DNA from: CAYFKJ01 sp964528595
GTDB taxonomy: Bacteria; Pseudomonadota; Alphaproteobacteria; UBA2966
Assembly (NCBI GenBank): GCA_964528595.1
Contig: CAZGTM010000093.1
Location: 1-10,682, forward strand
DNA: 10,682 bases
Direction: 5' to 3'
In this document: positions 6,783 to 10,682 of the stretch, in pieces
Layout: each line of letters starts with the position of its first letter
Numbering within the stretch: the stretch's first letter is position 1
Position numbers and translations under genes: made by a program
The notes under the pieces: model-generated
Database searches by the model: none
What the model saw: only the letters and a program-made list of their open reading frames with translations
Told to the model about the DNA's origin: nothing

Positions 6783-7460
6783 TTAGAGCCAGCTTACGGC
6801 TTGATCGAAGGGGTGACGCGTGCCGCCGTGTTCCGGAACCTTGCAGTCGTCCGCCGGGTAGCCGCACACCAGCAGGATATACGGCTTTTCATTGTCCGGC
6901 CGGCCGCAGATTTGGTTGAGGAACGCCATGGGGCTTGGCGTATGCGTGAGGGTGACCAGCCCGGCGGTGTGAAGGGCCGTGATCAGGATGCCCGAGGCAA
7001 TGCCCACCGATTCCGGGACGTAATAATGTTTGACCTTGCGGCCGTCCGCCAAAACGCCGTGACGCTGGGCAAATATGGCGATCAGAGTAGCGTGCTCGAG
7101 GAACGGTTTATGCTCGTCAGTACCCAGCGGCGCCAGGGCGTCGAGCCATTCTTCCGGCGCCCGGCCGTTGTAGAATTCCTGCTCCTCCTCCTCGGCGGCA
7201 ATCCGGATCTCGCGCTTCTTGTCGGGATCCGTGATGACGACGAAGTGCCAGGGCTGCAGGTTGGCGCCCGACGGCGCGGTGATCGCCGCCGCCAGGGCAT
7301 CCTCGATAACCTCCTTGGGCACCGGCCGTTCTTCGTACTCCCGCACGCTGCGGCGGCGTTTCATCAGGGCCAGAAATTCGGCCGAACGGCGCTTCATTTC
7401 ATCGGCCGGAAATTCCTCATAGCCCTCAAGGGGCCGCCAAACCGGTTGCTCCGCGGTCAT
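6783..7460 (-). CDS. nitroreductase-fold flavoprotein, iodotyrosine deiodinase (IYD) homologue
   Basis: A 225-residue soluble protein starting at ATG 7460, with GGAG seven bases upstream. It has the FMN-binding nitroreductase fold: RRRSVREY (residues 35-42) and TAPSGANLQPWHF (61-73) contact FMN phosphate and ring. Within that fold it matches iodotyrosine deiodinase. The lid has EEEEQEFY followed by HKPFL, which places Glu93, Tyr97 and Lys118 with the same spacing as human Glu157, Tyr161 and Lys182, the residues that clamp the halotyrosine zwitterion. The C-terminal half (HYYVPESVGIASGILITALH, then AGLVTLTHTPSP and VCGYPADD) is also IYD-like. Known members reductively dehalogenate iodo- or bromotyrosine, so this is the likely chemistry. 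The natural bacterial substrate is unproven. It lacks the membrane anchor of the vertebrate enzyme. It sits between the EamA transporter (63-base gap) and the iorA-like gene (89-base gap). Confidence 0.9.
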   Translation of the reverse strand: MTAEQPVWRPLEGYEEFPADEMKRRSAEFLALMKRRRSVREYEERPVPKEVIEDALAAAITAPSGANLQPWHFVVITDPDKKREIRIAAEEEEQEFYNGRAPEEWLDALAPLGTDEHKPFLEHATLIAIFAQRHGVLADGRKVKHYYVPESVGIASGILITALHTAGLVTLTHTPSPMAFLNQICGRPDNEKPYILLVCGYPADDCKVPEHGGTRHPFDQAVSWL

Positions 7461-7523
7461 AACTCAACTCCAACTTGGAAAATACTGATGGGGGTTTTTA
7501 AGCGTCCGCCGCGGAAATCACAA

Positions 7524-8438
7524 CTACTCGACCGTCGCCTTGGGTTCGGCTCGGCCTTTGGCGGCAACTTCACGATGAGCAATGTAAGTCGCGGAACCGA
7601 CGACAAATCCCGCGCCGACCCAGGTCCAGAAATCCGGTTGTTCGCCGAATACCAGGAACCCCAGGATCGTCGCCCAGACCAACTGCAAAAACTGTACGGG
7701 CTGCAGCGCCGTGATTTCAGCGACACGAAACGCCTGAGTAAGAGTGTAATGACCAGCGGTGGCGCAGGCTGCCGTGAGCGCCAGCCAAATGAGTTCGTCC
7801 AGCGTCGGCGTGCGCCAGACCATCAGCGCCGGTCCCATCAGGGTTAGCGTCACGAACAGCGACATATAAGCCACGATCGCGGCATTACCGTTGGATTCAG
7901 TAAGTTTCTTGGAGATCAGAAACGACATGGCAAACAGCGGTGCTGCGGTAAGCTGCGCCAACGCCCCGACATCGATGACCTGGATTCCCGGCCGCAGAAT
8001 GACCAGTGTGCCGCCGAAACCGACCAGCACGGCGCCGATGCGCCGAGTATGGAGTTTTTCGCCAAAAAAAAGGGCCGCTCCGAGGGTGGTGAAAATCGGG
8101 GCGACAAATCCGATCGCCGTGACTTCGGCGATGGGGATCCGCGCCATGGCATAAAACCAGAGCATCACGGCGATGCCATGAACGACGCCCCGGACGAGAT
8201 GCAACCCGGGCCGATTGGGCAGAGTCCAGTCGACGATCAGGCGATAAAATACCGGCGCCAAAAGCACGATGCCGAACGCATAACGAATGAAGGCCGCCTG
8301 CACGGGGTTCATATCCGAGCCCAGATGGCGCACGATTCCGGTGACGGCCACGAAAAACAGACCAGTCACCGCCATCCAGGCGATGCCCTTGATATTAGAT
8401 TTATCCGCCCGCTCGACCGCTTCGGCAACTTCCGCCAC
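7524..8438 (-). CDS. EamA/DMT-family membrane transporter
   Basis: A 304-residue inner-membrane protein with about ten hydrophobic segments in two tandem EamA repeats. Segments lie near residues 22-36, 49-69, 83-101, 104-124, 132-149, 158-175, 188-209, 218-238, 247-268 and 275-292. Each half carries the typical late glycine/Glu turn (ALFFGEKL in the first repeat, FLVFGEQPDFW in the second). The start is GTG 8438 with AGGTG five bases upstream; no alternative start was found nearby. Such proteins export or import small metabolites such as amino acids, nucleosides or cofactors. The substrate cannot be told from sequence. It is first of four same-strand genes with short gaps, so it may move a substrate or product of the IYD-like or IorAB-like enzymes, which is inference from position only. 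Confidence 0.92.
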   Translation of the reverse strand: MAEVAEAVERADKSNIKGIAWMAVTGLFFVAVTGIVRHLGSDMNPVQAAFIRYAFGIVLLAPVFYRLIVDWTLPNRPGLHLVRGVVHGIAVMLWFYAMARIPIAEVTAIGFVAPIFTTLGAALFFGEKLHTRRIGAVLVGFGGTLVILRPGIQVIDVGALAQLTAAPLFAMSFLISKKLTESNGNAAIVAYMSLFVTLTLMGPALMVWRTPTLDELIWLALTAACATAGHYTLTQAFRVAEITALQPVQFLQLVWATILGFLVFGEQPDFWTWVGAGFVVGSATYIAHREVAAKGRAEPKATVE

Positions 8439-8547
8439 TTCGACACCTAAATACGCATACCTGAAACGTCCAGCCTAGCATGCCGTGCATAGCTATGGGT
8501 CGCGTTTCGTCGGCATGGCTGCCATGCGCTGAAGGGCACGCGATTAC

Positions 8548-8577
8548 TTGCGGCTTTCCCCGGCTCCGTCCTATGCT
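8548..8577 (+). promoter_or_regulatory. possible sigma-70 promoter for the SDR-esterase pair
   Basis: TTGCGG (8548-8553) and TATGCT (8572-8577) are separated by 18 bases in the 168-base divergent gap. The first codon of the SDR gene lies 29 bases after the -10 hexamer. The match is moderate. Confidence 0.35.
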
Positions 8578-8606
8578 GCCCACCCTGTGAACCCGGAGCC
8601 ATTCCC

Positions 8607-9437
8607 ATGACACATGCGGCGTTGACGGCGGGACGGACCGCCGTGATTACCGGTGCGGCCAGCGGCATCGGACTGGCGGCGGCCAAGGAATGCGCCGCGC
8701 GGGGCATGAAAATCTGCCTCGCGGACCTGCCTTCCGAGCGCTTGGCAACGGCGGCGGCGCTGGTTGCCGACATCGCTTCGGGCGGTTCCGACAACGTCAT
8801 GGATATGGACGTCGATGTCGCCGACCAAGCGCAGATCGCCGATCTCAAACGGGCCGTGTACGAGCGTTTCGGTGAAGTGGGCCTGTTGATGAACAACGCC
8901 GCCTCGCGCGAGCGCTGCCGCATGTTCGGCAGCCCGGCGGAATGGCGGCGCATTGTGGAGGTTAACATGTGGGGCGTGATCAACGGCGTCCAGGCCTTTG
9001 CACCCGATATGATCGCCCAGGACACGGCCGCACTGATCGTGAACACGGGCTCGAAACAGGGCATTACCAACCCGCCGGGCAATGCCGGCTACAATCTCAC
9101 CAAGGCCGCCGTGAAGAGTTTCACGGAAGGACTGCAGCACGAACTGCGCAACACGCCCGATTGCCAAGTGAGCGCCCACCTCCTGATCCCCGGCTGGACC
9201 ACCACGGGCGATGCCGAGCATAAGCCCGGCGCCTGGCTGCCGGAACAGGTCATCGATTACATGATGAAGGCCCTGGACGGTGGGGATTTCTATATCCTCT
9301 GCCCAGACGACGAGGTGACGCCCGAAATGGACGCGCAGAGAATTCGCTGGGGCGCCGGGGATATCACCGAGAACCGGCCGCCCTTGTCGCGCTGGCACCC
9401 CGATTATGCCGATGCTTTCAAGCAGGCCACGAACTGA
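8607..9437 (+). CDS. short-chain dehydrogenase/reductase (SDR)
   Basis: A 276-residue soluble NAD(P)-dependent oxidoreductase, the normal length for a classical SDR. ATG 8607 has GGAG eight bases upstream. The Rossmann nucleotide motif is TGAASGIG (residues 15-22). An acidic residue ends the second strand (CLADLPSER), which usually means a preference for NAD over NADP. MDVDVAD contacts the adenine, NNAA (96-99) replaces the common NNAG, and the catalytic set is Ser149 (NTGSKQG), Tyr162 and Lys166 (YNLTK). PGWTTTGDAEHKPGAW follows the usual PG turn and forms the substrate loop. The substrate is unknown. The gene is followed after 33 bases by an esterase on the same strand, and the two are probably cotranscribed. 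Confidence 0.95.
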   Translation: MTHAALTAGRTAVITGAASGIGLAAAKECAARGMKICLADLPSERLATAAALVADIASGGSDNVMDMDVDVADQAQIADLKRAVYERFGEVGLLMNNAASRERCRMFGSPAEWRRIVEVNMWGVINGVQAFAPDMIAQDTAALIVNTGSKQGITNPPGNAGYNLTKAAVKSFTEGLQHELRNTPDCQVSAHLLIPGWTTTGDAEHKPGAWLPEQVIDYMMKALDGGDFYILCPDDEVTPEMDAQRIRWGAGDITENRPPLSRWHPDYADAFKQATN

Positions 9438-9470
9438 TCCCAAACTCTCAATAGATTTAGAAAGAACGAA

Positions 9471-10682
9471 ATGACGTCTCCGCTTAGTCTCGAATGCGCG
9501 CCCGAAGACGTCGGCCTGGACAGTGGCCGGCTTGAAAAAATCACGCCCTGGATGCAGGGCTATGTCGACGACGGCAAACTGCCCGGCGCCCTCACCGCCG
9601 TCGTCCGGCGCAACAAACTGGTCTATCTGGAAACGGCGGGCATGATGGATGTCGAGGCGGCCAAACCGCTGCAGGCCGACACCATCTTCCGCTTTTATTC
9701 CATGACCAAGCCCATCACCACCGTGGCGGCCATGATGCTGTACGAGCAAGGCCTTTTCCAATTGGACGACCCGGTCTCCAAATTCCTGCCGGCGCTCGGC
9801 GGTCTGGAGGTGTTCACCGGCGGAGACGAAACCAAATACACCACCGAACCGGCGGCGCGCGAGATGACGGTCCGCGATCTGATGAACCATACCTCGGGAT
9901 TGACCTACGGCTGGATGGAAGCGGGTCCGGTCGACGCGCTTTACCGCGAGCACGACGTCAATTTCCAGGAATCGGGTCAGCCCCTGGCGGTGCTGATCGA
10001 GCGTCTCGGCAAGCTGCCCCTGCTCGCCCATCCCGGCACGCAATGGAATTACAGCGTTTCTACGGACGTGCTGGGCCATCTGGTCGAGGTGCTTTCCGGA
10101 CAGCAACTGGATGCCTACTTCGCCGAACGGATACTCGAACCGCTGGGCATGCTTGAGACCAGTTTCACGGTGGCGGCCGACAAGATGGACCGCTTCGCCG
10201 CCATGTATACGCCGCGCGAGGACGGCAGCCTCAAGCGCATCGACGGTAGCACGGACAGCCGCTTCACCGGACCGGCCGTGACTTTCTCAGGCGGCGGCCT
10301 GACATCGACGGCGGCCGATTACATCAGGTTTTGCCGCTTCTTGCGCAACAAGGGCGAACTCGACGGCGTCCGGCTGCTGGGCCGCAAGTCGGTTGAGTTG
10401 ATGACCACGAACCACCTGCCGGGCGACATGGCCGACATGGGCCAGGCGACCTTCGCCGAAAGTACGTTCGAGGGCATCGGCTTTGGGCTGGGTTTCGCCG
10501 TCATGATCGATCCTGCCAAGGCGCAGATCGTCGGCACGCCCGGTGAATATAATTGGGGCGGCGCGGCCAGCACTGCCTTTTGGGTTGACCCGGCGGAGGA
10601 CCTATTCGTCCTGTTCCTGACGCAGTTGCTGCCGTCGTCAACCTATCCGCTGCGCCGTGAACTCAAGGTCCTCACATATCAA
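9471..10682 (+). CDS. serine hydrolase of beta-lactamase fold, family VIII esterase type (partial, C-terminus beyond right edge)
   Basis: ATG 9471 opens a frame that runs to the last base (404 codons) without a stop. Families of this type are usually about 380-430 residues, so little is missing. The nucleophile motif is SMTK (Ser77, Lys80) within FYSMTKPITT. The second motif is Tyr194 in WNYSVSTDVLG (Y-S-V rather than the Y-x-N of class C beta-lactamases). A WGGAAS stretch (362-367) stands where beta-lactamases have KTG. This pattern fits EstB-like carboxylesterases (family VIII) that hydrolyse short acyl esters, rather than true antibiotic lactamases. No signal peptide is visible, so it should be cytosolic. 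The ribosome site is only a purine-rich AAAGAACGAA. It follows the SDR gene by 33 bases, suggesting a shared catabolic role. The substrate is unknown. Confidence 0.93.
   Translation, partial: MTSPLSLECAPEDVGLDSGRLEKITPWMQGYVDDGKLPGALTAVVRRNKLVYLETAGMMDVEAAKPLQADTIFRFYSMTKPITTVAAMMLYEQGLFQLDDPVSKFLPALGGLEVFTGGDETKYTTEPAAREMTVRDLMNHTSGLTYGWMEAGPVDALYREHDVNFQESGQPLAVLIERLGKLPLLAHPGTQWNYSVSTDVLGHLVEVLSGQQLDAYFAERILEPLGMLETSFTVAADKMDRFAAMYTPREDGSLKRIDGSTDSRFTGPAVTFSGGGLTSTAADYIRFCRFLRNKGELDGVRLLGRKSVELMTTNHLPGDMADMGQATFAESTFEGIGFGLGFAVMIDPAKAQIVGTPGEYNWGGAASTAFWVDPAEDLFVLFLTQLLPSSTYPLRRELKVLTYQ

Noticed and set aside
8571..10106. Long minus-strand open frame of 511 codons
   Set aside because: It lies antisense to the SDR and esterase genes, both of which carry full catalytic motifs. 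The translation is low-complexity and lacks domain features, as expected of a shadow in G+C-rich DNA.
9471..10682. Antibiotic-resistance beta-lactamase
   Set aside because: The SxxK serine is present, but Y-x-N and KTG are absent and no export signal is seen. A family VIII esterase fits better.

Overview
The window is G+C-rich with tightly packed genes. Its families (a PhnZ-like HD protein, two-subunit molybdenum hydroxylases, EamA exporters, family VIII esterases) suggest an alphaproteobacterium, perhaps of Rhodospirillales type. That placement is inferred from gene content and style only. No rRNA, tRNA, CRISPR array, insertion sequence or phage module was seen.

Left part (1-3924). A gene for an HD-domain protein runs off the left edge on the minus strand. 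It diverges from a small ankyrin-repeat protein. Next on the plus strand come an orphan periplasmic solute-binding protein of family 3 and a cytosolic PAS-GGDEF-EAL cyclic-di-GMP enzyme whose catalytic motifs are all intact.

Middle part (3946-8438). Four minus-strand genes lie in one orientation, with gaps of 63, 89 and 3 bases. In transcription order they are an EamA/DMT membrane transporter, an iodotyrosine-deiodinase-type flavin nitroreductase, the [2Fe-2S] small subunit of an isoquinoline-1-oxidoreductase-type molybdenum hydroxylase (iorA-like), and its large Tat-exported molybdopterin subunit (iorB-like). The small-subunit gene has an in-frame TAG at 6322-6324. This cuts off the last 32 residues, including the C-x-C half of one iron-sulphur cluster, although the frame beyond the stop is perfectly preserved. 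The small subunit is annotated as a pseudogene, or as a possible base error.

Right part (8607-10682). A plus-strand pair encodes a classical short-chain dehydrogenase/reductase and, 33 bases later, a serine beta-lactamase-fold esterase (family VIII type) that reaches the right edge without a stop.

The most interesting points are the nonsense-interrupted small subunit beside an intact large subunit, the deiodinase homologue that keeps the complete Glu-Tyr-Lys substrate-binding triad, and the HD protein whose metal-ligand spacing resembles mixed-valent diiron oxygenases such as PhnZ. I found no clear evidence for a wholly new kind of system.
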